NCBI GenBank assembly: GCA_025612245.1
Contig: JAAXKQ010000011.1
Location: forward strand, 86,765 to 150,764
Direction of reading: 5' to 3'
Length of the DNA stretch: 64,000 nucleotides
Source of the DNA: Ignavibacteria bacterium
GTDB lineage: Bacteria; Bacteroidota; Ignavibacteria; Ignavibacteriales; SURF-24
The notes below the pieces were generated by a model, which ran no database searches, was not told where the DNA came from, and worked only from the letters and a program-made list of their open reading frames with translations. Each line of letters starts with the position of its first letter. Position 1 is the stretch's first letter. The translations under genes were made by a program, and so were the position numbers. This document shows positions 1 to 9,462 of the stretch, one piece after another.

Positions 1-903
1 GTCGAGGAAAAACGAGACGCCCGGAAGAAGTACGCACACGGTTTCCGTAGCTGAGATTTTCTCGATGTCAGTTTCCTTAATTACCTCCAGGTGGTCCAGG
101 CTCGTTGCGTTGTATTTTATTGCCAGGTCAACCCCGCCCATGGCATTAAACTGCTCGGAATGCAGTTTGATACTGAGTCCAAGATCTCTTGCCTTACGGA
201 AGATCACCTCAACTTCTTCTTTGCTGAAAGCAGTTTTTTCCAGGAAAGCGTCGCAGAATTTCGCCAGGCGGTGTTCTGCAACCTCAGGCAGCATTTTTTC
301 ATTTATCAGCCTCAGGTAGCCTTCTTTATCCGAACGGTATTCGGCAGGGAAGCTGTGGGCTCCCAGAAAAGTCGGCACGATGTCAATTTCGTAGAGTGTG
401 TTAAGGTGGTTTATGACGCGCAGAAGCTTAATTTCATCCTCTGTACTCAGCCCGTAACCGCTTTTAATTTCAAGAGTTGTAATTCCCTGCGTAATGGCGT
501 ATTCAATCCTCGGTCGGGCAATTTTTACCAGTTCCTCAAAACCGGCATTCCTTACGGCATTGACCGTTCTTGCAATTCCGCCGCCTGAACGGGCAATTTC
601 TTCGTAGCTTACACCCGAGAGCTTCTGCCTGAATTCATCGGCTCTTGAGCCCGCGAATGCCAGGTGAGTGTGGCAGTCGATTAGCCCGGGGAGGATTACC
701 TTGCCTTCCAGGCTGATTATATTCTGGAAGCTGCCAGGCTTTATTTTTGAAGAAGGAACGATATCTTTAATTATGTCATCTTCAAGCACCAGAGAGCAGC
801 CTTCAAGCACGTTTACTTCCTGCATCTCAGGGCCGCGCTTAAAGTTCCTGCCCGAGGTACTGACAGTAACAATCTGCGAAGGAGAAGACAATAGTGTAAT
901 CAT
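1..903 (-). CDS. hutI: Imidazolonepropionase (partial, C-terminus outside window)
   Basis: The minus strand reads open for 301 codons from an ATG at 903 and runs off the left edge, so the C-terminal part is missing. The product is the amidohydrolase-fold enzyme that hydrolyses 4-imidazolone-5-propanoate to N-formimino-L-glutamate in histidine degradation, in the cytoplasm. The metal-binding strand reads LPGLIDCHTHLAFAGSRADE, with the HxH pair at H78 and H80, followed by the family-typical SGGGIARTV near residues 107-114. The start is not marked by a strong ribosome site, and the N-terminal 30 residues vary in this family. The gene is divergent from glgA, with 226 bases between them. Whether other hut genes lie to the left cannot be seen. 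Family assignment is firm. Confidence 0.93.
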   Translation of the reverse strand, partial: MITLLSSPSQIVTVSTSGRNFKRGPEMQEVNVLEGCSLVLEDDIIKDIVPSSKIKPGSFQNIISLEGKVILPGLIDCHTHLAFAGSRADEFRQKLSGVSYEEIARSGGGIARTVNAVRNAGFEELVKIARPRIEYAITQGITTLEIKSGYGLSTEDEIKLLRVINHLNTLYEIDIVPTFLGAHSFPAEYRSDKEGYLRLINEKMLPEVAEHRLAKFCDAFLEKTAFSKEEVEVIFRKARDLGLSIKLHSEQFNAMGGVDLAIKYNATSLDHLEVIKETDIEKISATETVCVLLPGVSFFLD

Positions 904-1129
904 AAGATATAATCCCGCCAAAAACTTATGTCGGTTGAAAAAATTATTTCTACAGGGTGAATAAATATAAATAATTGCGCGTTCATTTGTAATACTCTGA
1001 TGGGGAGTCCTCGTCCTTTATTTTAATTTTAAAAAGCAAAAAGCCCATTTTGAGTAAAAAAGAGGAATATTTTGGCTATAACTCGATAATTTTGTAAATT
1101 GCACTATTAAAAATAAAAGGACTTGGAAA

Positions 1130-2626
1130 ATGCCGCCATCAAGAAAGCTGAAAATTCTTTTTGTTACTTCTGAAGTTGTTCCTTTTGTTAAGACTGGTGG
1201 ACTGGCTGACGTTTCAGCAGCTTTACCTCAAACTCTGACTGAACTTGGGCATGAGGTTAGAATTGTTGTTCCAAAGTATGGCGCTATTGATGAAAGAAGG
1301 TTTAAGATTCATGAGGTCGTCAGGCTAAAGGATCTGACGCTTAATATCGGCGATAAAGACGTGGTCTTTTCTCTCAGGTCTTCCTTCTTGGTGGGGCAGA
1401 AAGCCCGGGTCCAGATTTATTTTCTCGATAACTACGAATATTTCGGCAGCAGGCAGGGCCTGTATGTCGACCCTAATACCGGGACGGACTATCCAGATAA
1501 CGACGAACGTTTTATACTCTTAGCACGCAGCATTTTTGAACTGATCAATAAGCTCGGCTGGATACCCGATATAATACACGGCAACGACTGGCAGACAGGC
1601 CTTATTCCGGCATACCTGAAGACGATTTATAAAGACGATCCTTCGGTGGCATCGGTTAAAAGCGTTTTTACGGTCCATAACCTCGCATACCAGGGCTTTT
1701 TCCCGAAAGACGAGTTTTATAAGACGGGGCTTCCCGAAGAACTGAATTCCGAGAAGGGAATTGAGATATACGGAAGGCTTAACTTTATGAAAAGCGGCCT
1801 TATGTTCTCAGACGCAATTACCACCGTAAGCGAACGCTACGCCGAGGAGATTACAAAAGACGAGGAGTTGAGTGCAGGCCTTAAAAGCGTTCTTACAAAA
1901 AGGAAAAAGGACCTGTACGGAATCATTAACGGAATTGATGACAAGCTTTGGAATCCGGAGACCGACAGTCTGATCCCGAAGAAATATTCAGCCAGGACTT
2001 TTGACGAGAAAGCTGAAAATAAAAAGGCACTTACTGAAAAATTTGAACTTCCTTACGACGAAAATATACCGGTTATCGGATGCATTTCAAGGCTTGTGGA
2101 TGCAAAGGGTTTCGACCTGATTGCCGCAATTATCGAAGACCTGATGCAGATGAATCTTCAGATGGTTCTCCTTGGTACCGGCGACAGGAAATACCATACA
2201 TTGTTCGAGGATATTCATTCTAAATACCCGCAGAAATTCTCCTGCTACCTGGGTTTTGATGACGAGCTGGCGCACCTGATTGAAGCCGGGAGCGATATGT
2301 TCCTCATGCCTTCACGATATGAACCCTGCGGGCTTAACCAGATGTACAGCCTTATGTACGGAACTGTCCCCGTTGTGCGCGAAACAGGCGGACTGGCCGA
2401 TACGGTCGATAAATACAACGAAAAGGAAGAAACGGGAAACGGATTCGTTTTTAAGAAATATGACTCCCCGGATCTCCTCAGGGAAATTAAAAGAGCCGTA
2501 AAGGTTTTTGGCGAGAGAAAAGCCTGGACTAAAATTGCGAAAAACGGCATGAAGTCCGACTTCTCTTGGATGGCTTCTGCTAAGAAATATGTGGAATTGT
2601 ACAAGAAAATTTTAATTAATGATTAA
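1130..2626 (+). CDS. glgA: Glycogen synthase (ADP-glucose type, GT5)
   Basis: A 498-residue GT-B fold glucosyltransferase that extends alpha-1,4-glucan from ADP-glucose. The N-terminal donor-loop signature KTGGLAD is at residues 21-27, HGNDWQTGL at 150-158, and FTVHNLAYQG at 180-189. The C-terminal domain has the acceptor/donor motif RYEPCGLNQMYSL around 396-408 with the conserved catalytic-site Glu398, then ETGGLADTV at 418-426. Length and motifs match bacterial GlgA/starch synthase class. An aaagga sequence lies about 8 bases before the ATG. Its stop overlaps the start of the next gene (TAATG), so it is translationally coupled to gmhB. No other glycogen genes are next to it. ADP- rather than UDP-glucose use is inferred from the family. 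Confidence 0.95.
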   Translation: MPPSRKLKILFVTSEVVPFVKTGGLADVSAALPQTLTELGHEVRIVVPKYGAIDERRFKIHEVVRLKDLTLNIGDKDVVFSLRSSFLVGQKARVQIYFLDNYEYFGSRQGLYVDPNTGTDYPDNDERFILLARSIFELINKLGWIPDIIHGNDWQTGLIPAYLKTIYKDDPSVASVKSVFTVHNLAYQGFFPKDEFYKTGLPEELNSEKGIEIYGRLNFMKSGLMFSDAITTVSERYAEEITKDEELSAGLKSVLTKRKKDLYGIINGIDDKLWNPETDSLIPKKYSARTFDEKAENKKALTEKFELPYDENIPVIGCISRLVDAKGFDLIAAIIEDLMQMNLQMVLLGTGDRKYHTLFEDIHSKYPQKFSCYLGFDDELAHLIEAGSDMFLMPSRYEPCGLNQMYSLMYGTVPVVRETGGLADTVDKYNEKEETGNGFVFKKYDSPDLLREIKRAVKVFGERKAWTKIAKNGMKSDFSWMASAKKYVELYKKILIND

Positions 2627-3198
2627 TGGCTAATCATGCTGTGTTTTTTGACCGGGACGGAACCTTAAACCTGGATCCCGGCTACCTGGGAGAGGCTGAA
2701 CAAGTTGTGCTTCTGCCCGGCGTTGCAGAGGCTCTGCTGAGATTGAAAAAAGAAGGCTTCAGGATTGTTGTAATATCAAATCAGTCCGGCATTGCACGGG
2801 GATATTTTACTGCCAAAGAGGTTGACGCTGTCAACCGGAGAATAAATGAGCTCCTTAAGGAATCGGGTGTTACTGTGGATGCTTTCTATTACTGCCCTTA
2901 TCACCCGGACTTCAATACTCCTGAGGAATGCAGGTGCAGAAAGCCTTCGCCCCAACTGGTCTTCATGGCCGCCAGGGACTTTGATATCGACCTCGGGAGG
3001 TCTTACTTCGTTGGCGACATGATCTCGGACGTTGAATGCGGTATTAATGCAGGGGTTAAAACCATCCTGCTAAAAAATACGCTCAAAGAGGAACAAATTT
3101 CAGGCTTGCTTGTAAAAGATAAGCTCCCCAACTTTATTGCTGAAAATTTAATTGATGCGTCGGATTTTATTATTAAAGATTTTTCCGGAGGAAATTGA
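2626..3198 (+). CDS. gmhB: D-glycero-D-manno-heptose 1,7-bisphosphate 7-phosphatase
   Basis: A 190-residue HAD-superfamily phosphatase with FFDRDGT at residues 7-13 (nucleophile Asp9, acid/base Asp11), ISNQSG at 50-55, a lysine in CRKPSP, and a C-terminal GDMISD with Asp131 and Asp135. The inserted zinc loop has Cys90, His93, Cys102 and Cys104, characteristic of GmhB and of the related histidinol phosphatase domain of HisB. The likely role is removal of the 7-phosphate in ADP-heptose synthesis for lipopolysaccharide inner core. It starts inside the glgA stop (TAATG). HisB-type activity cannot be excluded from sequence alone, but the length and lack of a dehydratase domain favour GmhB. Confidence 0.88.
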   Translation: MANHAVFFDRDGTLNLDPGYLGEAEQVVLLPGVAEALLRLKKEGFRIVVISNQSGIARGYFTAKEVDAVNRRINELLKESGVTVDAFYYCPYHPDFNTPEECRCRKPSPQLVFMAARDFDIDLGRSYFVGDMISDVECGINAGVKTILLKNTLKEEQISGLLVKDKLPNFIAENLIDASDFIIKDFSGGN

Positions 3199-4365
3199 TT
3201 GTACTCAAAGTTTAAGTATATATACCTGCTGGTCCTAACTGGCTTCTCAATGTTCCTTACTTCCTGCAGCGATGACCCTACGTCGACAGGATTGGGACTT
3301 CTGGACAACTACATAGCTCTTAACGCGGACAGCTCGGTTCAGACTGAGTCCGCTTCTTACTTCAGGACGGCTGCACAGCTTTCCTCTTCAGACAGGATCC
3401 TCTTAGGCAGGCACGGCAACCTGAAGGCTTCAATGCTCGTTCAGTTTGCCCTGACAACAATACCAGACACGACGAGAAATGCACTTAAAAACGGCACGCT
3501 CAGCGTCAAGTCCGCTACAATTGAAATGTCTCCTGTCTATACGATCGGAAGCAGCAGCGCAAATTTCGACTTCTCGGTCCATAAAATTAAGGATTACTGG
3601 AGCCAGTATTTTACTGCCGATAGCATTTCAAAACTCTCCTATGATGCGCCCAACCTGAAAACTTCACTCGACCAGGTAGACACACTTTATACGATGCACC
3701 TGGATAACAATGCAGTTGCAGAGATGCTTAAGGATTCAAACTACGTCTATAGCAAAAATTACGGGTTCTACTTCGAACCAAGCTCCAACTCGGGCAGGAT
3801 TGTAGGATTTCAGGCCATAGCCTTGAGTCCCATAAAATCGATCATGTATATGAAAGTGGTCTTTGCAAGGCAGGCGGGAGGCGAATACACGCTGAGCTTC
3901 AGCGCAAATAACGACCTTCATACCATTTCCGGAACAATGCCACAGGTTTCATCCACAGATCTGGTCGTTCAGGGCGGGCTTGCCGTCAGCTCCAAGTTCA
4001 TGATCAGTACGGCAAACATACCTGAAGACGCCATTATCAACAGTGCCATCCTGGAACTGACCGTAGACACGCTTAACAGCGTTCTGGGAAGTCCCGCCTC
4101 GAACTATCTCGTCGTTAAATTTGTGACCAATGGAAGCACAAATTCTTACGACTCGACAAAGACGACCGTACTTAACAGGTCGGGCAATGTATTCTCAGGA
4201 AACATTGCATCCCACATTCAAAGATGGGTTAATCACGAGGCAAACAACGGACTGATGATTTCTCTTGGCGACGAGGTCAGGTCAGCTGACCTTTATTCGT
4301 TTCTTAGCAGCAACTCGGCCAGCAGGCCAAGGCTCAAGATCCTTTATACAGCAAAAAAGAAGTAG
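3199..4365 (+). CDS. Lipoprotein with DNRLRE-like C-terminal region
   Basis: A 388-residue predicted lipoprotein: a hydrophobic signal segment ends in the lipobox L-T-S-C with Cys23, followed by an acidic SDDPTSTG linker that suggests export to the cell surface or outer membrane. It starts with TTG immediately after the gmhB stop, but a strong ggaggaaa ribosome site sits at 3187-3194 and supports this start. The second half (about residues 250-385) has beta-rich text such as AILELTVDTL, HIQRWVNHEANNGLMISL and RPRLKILY, which resembles DNRLRE/CBM96-type beta-sandwich domains of surface proteins. No enzymatic motif is visible. It sits directly before an outer membrane barrel gene, so the two may form a surface pair. 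Function unknown. Confidence 0.75.
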   Translation: MYSKFKYIYLLVLTGFSMFLTSCSDDPTSTGLGLLDNYIALNADSSVQTESASYFRTAAQLSSSDRILLGRHGNLKASMLVQFALTTIPDTTRNALKNGTLSVKSATIEMSPVYTIGSSSANFDFSVHKIKDYWSQYFTADSISKLSYDAPNLKTSLDQVDTLYTMHLDNNAVAEMLKDSNYVYSKNYGFYFEPSSNSGRIVGFQAIALSPIKSIMYMKVVFARQAGGEYTLSFSANNDLHTISGTMPQVSSTDLVVQGGLAVSSKFMISTANIPEDAIINSAILELTVDTLNSVLGSPASNYLVVKFVTNGSTNSYDSTKTTVLNRSGNVFSGNIASHIQRWVNHEANNGLMISLGDEVRSADLYSFLSSNSASRPRLKILYTAKKK

Positions 4366-4397
4366 TTAAATATTCCTGAACAAGGTTAAAATATAAT

Positions 4398-5636
4398 ATG
4401 AAATTTTTAAGACCAATTATCATTCTAGCTTTTCTTTCCTCTTTTGCATTTGCACAGGGCGGATCGGTTTACTCCAGACTCGGTGCCGGGGAACTGGACC
4501 GCGCCTATTCAGCACGCAGACTCGGTCTCGGAGAACTTGGCTTTGCCGTCAGCGACAGGGATTTCATCGGCACCTTAAATCCTGCCGGATGGACAAGCCT
4601 TAATCTTACGCGCTTTGAAATTGCGGTTAATTTCCAGGACCTGAAGATGCAGGACAACAATAATAGCAGATATTCAACTCTTACACGGTTCTCTGGTTTT
4701 GTTCTGGGCGTTCCCCTCGAAAGAAGCCTCGGGTTGTCGCTTGTGGCAGGAATTACTCCTTATACAAATGTTAATTATCTGGTCAGGCTGAAGGGGCAGA
4801 ACGTCGATAGCCCTTATGACGTTGACTATGAAGGCAGCGGCTCCATTACAAAGACCTTTATCGGTACTTCTTACCGGCTGCCCTTTGACATGAGCCTTGG
4901 CGCATCTTTCGACTACTATATTGGAAACCTGAATTACTATTCAAGGATTAATTTCCAGAACACCGACTTTACAAATTCGGAATACCAGACTCAATATAAA
5001 TCCTCTGGCCTCGGAGGCACTTTCGGCCTCATATCAAACGACTTTTCAAAACTCCTTAACCTGAGTTCCATTTCAAACCTGAGACTTGGTGCTTCATACA
5101 GCTTCAGAAGCGAATTCAATGCAGACAGCGGTGAGGTGCGTACGACATCGCTTGGTACCAGTACGCTTACTTCCAGCAAATCCAGGCTTCAGCTTCCCAT
5201 GAACTTCGGCCTGGGACTTAGCTTTGTTTATAATAACTCTTTTCAGTTCCTGCTGGACTATTTCTACCAGCCATGGAGCCAGTATAAGTTTAACGGCAAA
5301 GAGTTATCAGGCCTCAGGGATGACCATAAGCTGAGCGCAGGAGTCGAGTACAGAAATCCAAATGCAAATGCCCGCGGATTCTGGGAAACACTCATGCTCA
5401 GGGGCGCACTCAGCTATGAGAAGACTCAGTACCAGTTAAACGGAAAGGGAGTCGACCAGTATTCGGTTTACGGAGGCGTTTCACTGCCTCTGGAATATGA
5501 GAACACTCTGGACCTTGGCCTGCAGTACTCAATGAGGGGATCGACCGAGAATAATCTTCTGAAAGAAAATATTTTTAAGCTAAATGTTACTTTAAGCCTT
5601 GGTGAGCTCTGGTTCTTCAGACCACAGGGAAGGTAA
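4398..5636 (+). CDS. Outer membrane beta-barrel protein, PorV/FadL-like
   Basis: A 412-residue protein with a clear signal peptide (cleavage likely after AFA at residue 19) and alternating polar/aromatic beta strands to the end. The N-terminal part with RLGLGELGFAVSDRDFIGTLNPAGW resembles the PorV/OmpP1-FadL class, in which an early NPA motif follows the first strands. The C-terminus ends in an aromatic strand (LGELWFF) followed by a short charged tail. It lies 32 bases after the lipoprotein gene and 19 before rpiB, so it is probably in the glgA-gmhB transcript. The specific substrate or partner is unknown; a role as a general outer membrane transporter or secretion-associated barrel is inference. 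Confidence 0.7.
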   Translation: MKFLRPIIILAFLSSFAFAQGGSVYSRLGAGELDRAYSARRLGLGELGFAVSDRDFIGTLNPAGWTSLNLTRFEIAVNFQDLKMQDNNNSRYSTLTRFSGFVLGVPLERSLGLSLVAGITPYTNVNYLVRLKGQNVDSPYDVDYEGSGSITKTFIGTSYRLPFDMSLGASFDYYIGNLNYYSRINFQNTDFTNSEYQTQYKSSGLGGTFGLISNDFSKLLNLSSISNLRLGASYSFRSEFNADSGEVRTTSLGTSTLTSSKSRLQLPMNFGLGLSFVYNNSFQFLLDYFYQPWSQYKFNGKELSGLRDDHKLSAGVEYRNPNANARGFWETLMLRGALSYEKTQYQLNGKGVDQYSVYGGVSLPLEYENTLDLGLQYSMRGSTENNLLKENIFKLNVTLSLGELWFFRPQGR

Positions 5637-5655
5637 ATATTAAACAGGATTAAGA

Positions 5656-6093
5656 ATGAAAATCGCTATTGCATCTGATCATGCGGGTTTCCGATATAAA
5701 GAAATCATAAAAAAGTATCTTTGTGAAAAAGGTTTTGAGGTTTTAGATCACGGCACTGCTTCTGAAGAGTCGGTGGATTATCCCGATTTTATCAGGCCCG
5801 CAGCGCTTGAGGTCGCAATGAACAAGGTAGACAGGGCCATCGGGGTTTGCGGCAGCGGGATTGGAGTTTCAATTGTCGCCAATAAAGTCCGCGGCGTCAG
5901 GGCTGCCCTGGCTCTGAATGAGCAGATGGCAGAACTCTCTGTCATGCACAACAACGCCAACTTTCTGGCTCTTTCGGAAAGGTTCATTGACGAAAACTGC
6001 CTCCTTAAGATCGTTGATGCGTGGTTGAATGCGAAATTTGAGGGGGGAAGACACCTCAGGCGGGTTAATAAAATTGAACAGCTGGAGAATTGA
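5656..6093 (+). CDS. rpiB: Ribose-5-phosphate isomerase B
   Basis: A 145-residue cytoplasmic enzyme of the RpiB/LacAB family that interconverts ribose 5-phosphate and ribulose 5-phosphate in the pentose phosphate pathway. The N-terminus IASDHAGF carries Asp8 and His9 of the phosphate/substrate site. GVCGSGIGVSI carries the catalytic-base Cys65, and His99 lies in VMHNNANFLALSERF. Length is typical for RpiB. It follows the outer membrane protein gene by 19 bases and is probably cotranscribed. RpiB and allose-6-phosphate isomerase are close relatives; without sugar-kinase neighbours, the pentose function is the simpler reading. Confidence 0.94.
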   Translation: MKIAIASDHAGFRYKEIIKKYLCEKGFEVLDHGTASEESVDYPDFIRPAALEVAMNKVDRAIGVCGSGIGVSIVANKVRGVRAALALNEQMAELSVMHNNANFLALSERFIDENCLLKIVDAWLNAKFEGGRHLRRVNKIEQLEN

Positions 6094-6159
6094 TCCGTTC
6101 AGGCATTAAGAGATTCCGGAAAAGGATAAATTATATTATAAATAAAATTGAAGTAAATT

Positions 6160-7473
6160 ATGATGAACAATTTGCAAAACGACAGCGAGATTTTCGAAAT
6201 TGCAAATCTCGAACTTTCACGTCAGCAGAACAATCTTGAACTGATCGCTTCTGAAAATTTTGTCAGCATGGCTGTCCTCGAAGCAGCCGGCTCGATCCTT
6301 ACGAATAAGTATGCCGAAGGCTACCCTGGAAAAAGGTACTACGGCGGCTGCGAATACGTCGATATGGCCGAAAACGTTGCCCGCGAACGCCTCAAGAAAC
6401 TCTTTGGCGCAGACTATGCCAACGTACAGCCCCACAGCGGCTCCCAGGCAAATATGGCTGTCTATATGACACTCATTCACCCCGGGGATACAATACTTGG
6501 ACTTAACCTTGCACACGGGGGCCACCTTACACACGGATCACCCGTTAACTTCTCGGGCCAGATCTACAGGGCTGTTTCTTACAGCCTGGACGAAAAGACA
6601 CAGCGGATAGATTATAACCAGGTAGCTGACCTGGCAAAAAAAGAAAAGCCGAAGCTCATCATTATGGGTGCAAGTGCATATTCAAGGGACTGGGATTACG
6701 CAAAATTCAGGGAAATTGCCGACTCCGTTGGCGCTCTTTTAATGATGGATATGGCTCACCCGGCAGGCCTTATTGCAAAGGGGCTTCTTAATAATCCTCT
6801 TCCTTACTGCGACGTGGTTACCTCCACGACACACAAGACCTTAAGGGGCCCAAGAGGCGGCATAATTCTGGTCGGCAAGGACAGGGAAAACCCGCTTGGC
6901 ATTAAAACTCCTAAGGGCGACCGCCTTAAGCTGATGTCTGAGATTTTCGACAGCATGGTTATGCCGGGCGTTCAGGGCGGACCTCTCATGCACATCATAA
7001 TGGCAAAGGCCGTTGCCTTCGGTGAAGCCCTGCAGGATTCCTTTACGGATTATGCAAAGCAGATAATAATAAATTCAAAGGCACTTGCCGCAAAGCTCCT
7101 TGAGATGGATTACAACATTGTTTCTGGCGGTACGGATAACCACCTCATGCTCGTTGACCTTACGAACAAGAACATTACCGGCAAGCAGGCTGAAAACGCG
7201 CTCGGACTTGCCGGAATAACGGTCAATAAGAACATGGTGCCTTTCGACAAGCGCAGCCCGTTTGTCACCAGCGGCATCAGGATCGGGACCCCTGCTGTTA
7301 CGACAAGGGGAATGAAAGAAGCCGAAATGGAAACCATTGCCGCCTATATTGACAAGGCCATAAGGAATTATGAGAATGAGGAGGTCCTTTCCTCGATAAA
7401 AGGCGACGTAAAGAATCTCTGCTCCGGTTTCCCGCTTTATCCTGAACTGGGCGCTCTTTCTTTTAAGTCTTAA
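6160..7473 (+). CDS. glyA: Serine hydroxymethyltransferase
   Basis: A 437-residue fold-type I PLP enzyme that converts serine and tetrahydrofolate to glycine and 5,10-methylene-tetrahydrofolate. It shows LIASENFVS near 28-36, the glycine-rich [12 protein letters not shown] at 91-102, and [13 protein letters not shown] with the Schiff-base lysine at K226. Length and the C-terminal [14 protein letters not shown] are typical. There are two adjacent ATG codons (6160 and 6163) and no convincing Shine-Dalgarno sequence upstream, which is common in Bacteroidota. A perfect palindrome begins 26 bases after the stop. It also links the folate pool to the GTP-cyclohydrolase gene found elsewhere in the window, but there is no direct operon connection. 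Confidence 0.96.
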   Translation: MMNNLQNDSEIFEIANLELSRQQNNLELIASENFVSMAVLEAAGSILTNKYAEGYPGKRYYGGCEYVDMAENVARERLKKLFGADYANVQPHSGSQANMAVYMTLIHPGDTILGLNLAHGGHLTHGSPVNFSGQIYRAVSYSLDEKTQRIDYNQVADLAKKEKPKLIIMGASAYSRDWDYAKFREIADSVGALLMMDMAHPAGLIAKGLLNNPLPYCDVVTSTTHKTLRGPRGGIILVGKDRENPLGIKTPKGDRLKLMSEIFDSMVMPGVQGGPLMHIIMAKAVAFGEALQDSFTDYAKQIIINSKALAAKLLEMDYNIVSGGTDNHLMLVDLTNKNITGKQAENALGLAGITVNKNMVPFDKRSPFVTSGIRIGTPAVTTRGMKEAEMETIAAYIDKAIRNYENEEVLSSIKGDVKNLCSGFPLYPELGALSFKS

Positions 7474-7498
7474 TTTGTAAGTAAATAATCTTAATTAG

Positions 7499-7530
7499 GG
7501 ATGGCAGTTTCTCCGGAGAAACTGCCATCC
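7499..7530. terminator. Perfect 32-base palindrome (hairpin) after glyA
   Basis: The two 16-base arms (GGATGGCAGTTTCTCC and its exact complement) meet without a spacer, so an RNA copy would form a 14-base-pair stem with a four-base loop. It lies between glyA and the TTG start of tatC, 16 bases upstream of that start. It is followed by gaataaaaag, not by a U-tract on the plus strand, so it is not a standard intrinsic terminator. It may act as an mRNA-stabilising 3' end, a processing site or a translational control element for tatC. Confidence 0.6.
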
Positions 7531-7546
7531 GAATAAAAAGAAACAT

Positions 7547-8302
7547 TTGAGTTTGGAAAAAACAGATTTGTTTGACACTGATAAGCCTCAGCCCGGCGAA
7601 ATGTCATTCCTGGATCACCTGGAAGAGCTAAGATGGAGAATTATATATTCTCTTATAGGAGTTATCGCAGGAACGGTCATCTGCTGGATATATAGCGACT
7701 TCCTCATAACCAATATACTGCTTGCCCCGGCTACCAGGGCAGGGATAAAGCTGCAGAACCTGCGCCCATTCGGACAGATATTCCTGTACTTTGAGATTTC
7801 AATGATAGGGGGTATAATACTGAGTCTGCCAAATCTGGTCTATCAGCTCTGGAAATTTATTGAACCTGCCTTAAGAAACAACGAGAAAAAGTACATAAGC
7901 GCAATTGTGCTTTTTACTACCTTCTGCTTTCTGACCGGAATTGCTTTTGCTTATTTCGTAATGCTTCCCCTGACATTTGGCTTTGCCGCAAACTTTGGCT
8001 CCAAGGCCATAGAAAATAATTTTGCAGTAGATGAATATCTTTCGATCATTGTAAGTATAATGCTGGGTGCCGGTGTGGTCTTTGAACTGCCGATGCTTTC
8101 TTTTTTCCTTTCAAAGCTGGGCATTCTGAAGCCGCAGATCATGAGGCGCTACAGGAGGCATGCTATAGTGGTTATAATGATTCTGGCTGCATTCCTTACC
8201 CCGGGAACCGATCCCGTTTCGCAGCTTGTTTTAGCTGTACCATTGGTTTTATTGTACGAAATAAGTATATTCGTATCTAAAATGTCACAAAGGAAATCTT
8301 GA
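7547..8302 (+). CDS. tatC: Sec-independent protein translocase TatC
   Basis: A 251-residue polytopic inner membrane protein, the substrate-recognising core of the twin-arginine translocase. The cytosolic N-terminal signature FLDHLEELRWRI is at residues 21-32 and six hydrophobic segments follow. The conserved acidic residue of the periplasmic/membrane region appears in GAGVVFELPM. The first usable start is TTG at 7547; a second TTG at 7553 is possible. No tatA gene is adjacent. Its neighbour content fits, since the extended-Tat ActB and a small twin-arginine protein lie a few kilobases downstream. The stop overlaps the next start by four bases (TTGA), so it is coupled to the prenyl synthase gene. 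Confidence 0.93.
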   Translation: MSLEKTDLFDTDKPQPGEMSFLDHLEELRWRIIYSLIGVIAGTVICWIYSDFLITNILLAPATRAGIKLQNLRPFGQIFLYFEISMIGGIILSLPNLVYQLWKFIEPALRNNEKKYISAIVLFTTFCFLTGIAFAYFVMLPLTFGFAANFGSKAIENNFAVDEYLSIIVSIMLGAGVVFELPMLSFFLSKLGILKPQIMRRYRRHAIVVIMILAAFLTPGTDPVSQLVLAVPLVLLYEISIFVSKMSQRKS

Positions 8303-9279
8303 TTAAATCACAATTATCCGATATTAGTTCTCCGATTAAGACTGAACTGGAGTGTTTTAACGACCTTTTTAAGAAGTCATTAAGATCCAGTGTCGGCCTG
8401 GTCGATCTGGTCACAAGGTTTATTCTAAAGCAGAAGGGGAAGAAAATACGTCCTTTGCTGGTGCTCCTTTCTGCCAAGGTTGCTGGTGGCGTGAACGAGA
8501 GGACGTACCGCGGCGCAATACTCGTGGAACTTCTGCATACTGCAACGCTAGTGCATGATGACGTGGTTGACAATGCAGACAAAAGACGGGGCCTGCCCTC
8601 AATTAATGCCATCTGGAAAAACAAGATTGCCGTTCTCATGGGTGACTACCTGCTTGCACGCGGACTGATGATTGCTATTAACGGAAAGGATTTCGATTTC
8701 CTGGGCATAGTCACCGATGCCGTAAAACGCATGTCCGAAGGAGAGCTCCTGCAGATAAACAAGACCCGTAAGCTCGACATAGACGAGGACACATATTTCA
8801 GGATAATTTCGGATAAAACTGCCTCACTGCTTGCCACCTGCTGTGAAATCGGTGCCGTCAGTGCCACGGAAGATAGCCGGCTTCATGCCTCGATGCGAAA
8901 GTTCGGGGAATATATTGGAATCGCCTTCCAGATTAGGGACGATATACTGGATTATGTGGGTACCTCGAGCATTATCGGTAAGCCGCTTGGCGGGGACATA
9001 AAAGAGAAGAAAATTACACTCCCGCTTATTTATGCCCTTAAACAGGCAAGTCCGGCTGAAGCCTCTTCCATACTCAAAATGATAAAGAAAGGGAGCAAAA
9101 ACGACGGCGTGAAAAAGGTCATCGATTTTGTAAAGAGGCATAGGGGAATTGAATATGCAATTGAGACTGCTCACAGCTACTCAGAACGGGCTAAGGAGCT
9201 TTTAGACCAGTTCCCGGATTCTGAAGGGAAGCTTGCCCTTTTGGCACTGGTGGATTTCATAATTGACAGAAAAAATTAA
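8299..9279 (+). CDS. Long-chain trans-polyprenyl diphosphate synthase
   Basis: A 326-residue all-alpha isoprenoid synthase. Both aspartate-rich motifs are present: HDDVVD at residues 86-91 (first motif) and RDDILD at 213-218 (second motif), with GKKIRPLL near 47-54 and MGDYLLARG near 114-122. The DDxxD first motif, without the longer insertion of short-chain GGPP synthases, and the small residues upstream suggest a long-chain product, probably the menaquinone side chain (hepta- or octaprenyl). Chain length cannot be fixed from sequence. It starts with TTG inside the tatC stop. It fits the quinone-dependent respiratory chain encoded next door. Confidence 0.9.
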   Translation: MIKSQLSDISSPIKTELECFNDLFKKSLRSSVGLVDLVTRFILKQKGKKIRPLLVLLSAKVAGGVNERTYRGAILVELLHTATLVHDDVVDNADKRRGLPSINAIWKNKIAVLMGDYLLARGLMIAINGKDFDFLGIVTDAVKRMSEGELLQINKTRKLDIDEDTYFRIISDKTASLLATCCEIGAVSATEDSRLHASMRKFGEYIGIAFQIRDDILDYVGTSSIIGKPLGGDIKEKKITLPLIYALKQASPAEASSILKMIKKGSKNDGVKKVIDFVKRHRGIEYAIETAHSYSERAKELLDQFPDSEGKLALLALVDFIIDRKN

Positions 9280-9462
9280 AATTACCCGGTAAAGTTTTCT
9301 TCAAGGACTGATCTTCTGCTTTTATTTTAGATCCGTCCTTTTATTTTATATACTGAAATTGCACCGGGGTTTAACAAAAGTAAAATTACTGTTGAAATTT
9401 TACTTTTTATATTTTACTTTCGGCGTATAAGAGTTTTTAATTAGCCTTAAAGTCAGCGTAAA

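Noticed and set aside
91..588. Open frame of 165 codons on the plus strand at the left edge
   Set aside because: It is antisense to hutI, whose minus-strand translation has the full amidohydrolase motif. The plus-strand translation has no recognisable domain.
1071..1094. TTTG followed by TAATTTTG upstream of glgA as a promoter
   Set aside because: The -7-like element fits, but the spacer is only 12 bases, too short for the Bacteroidota pattern; it may still be a -7 element with another -33.
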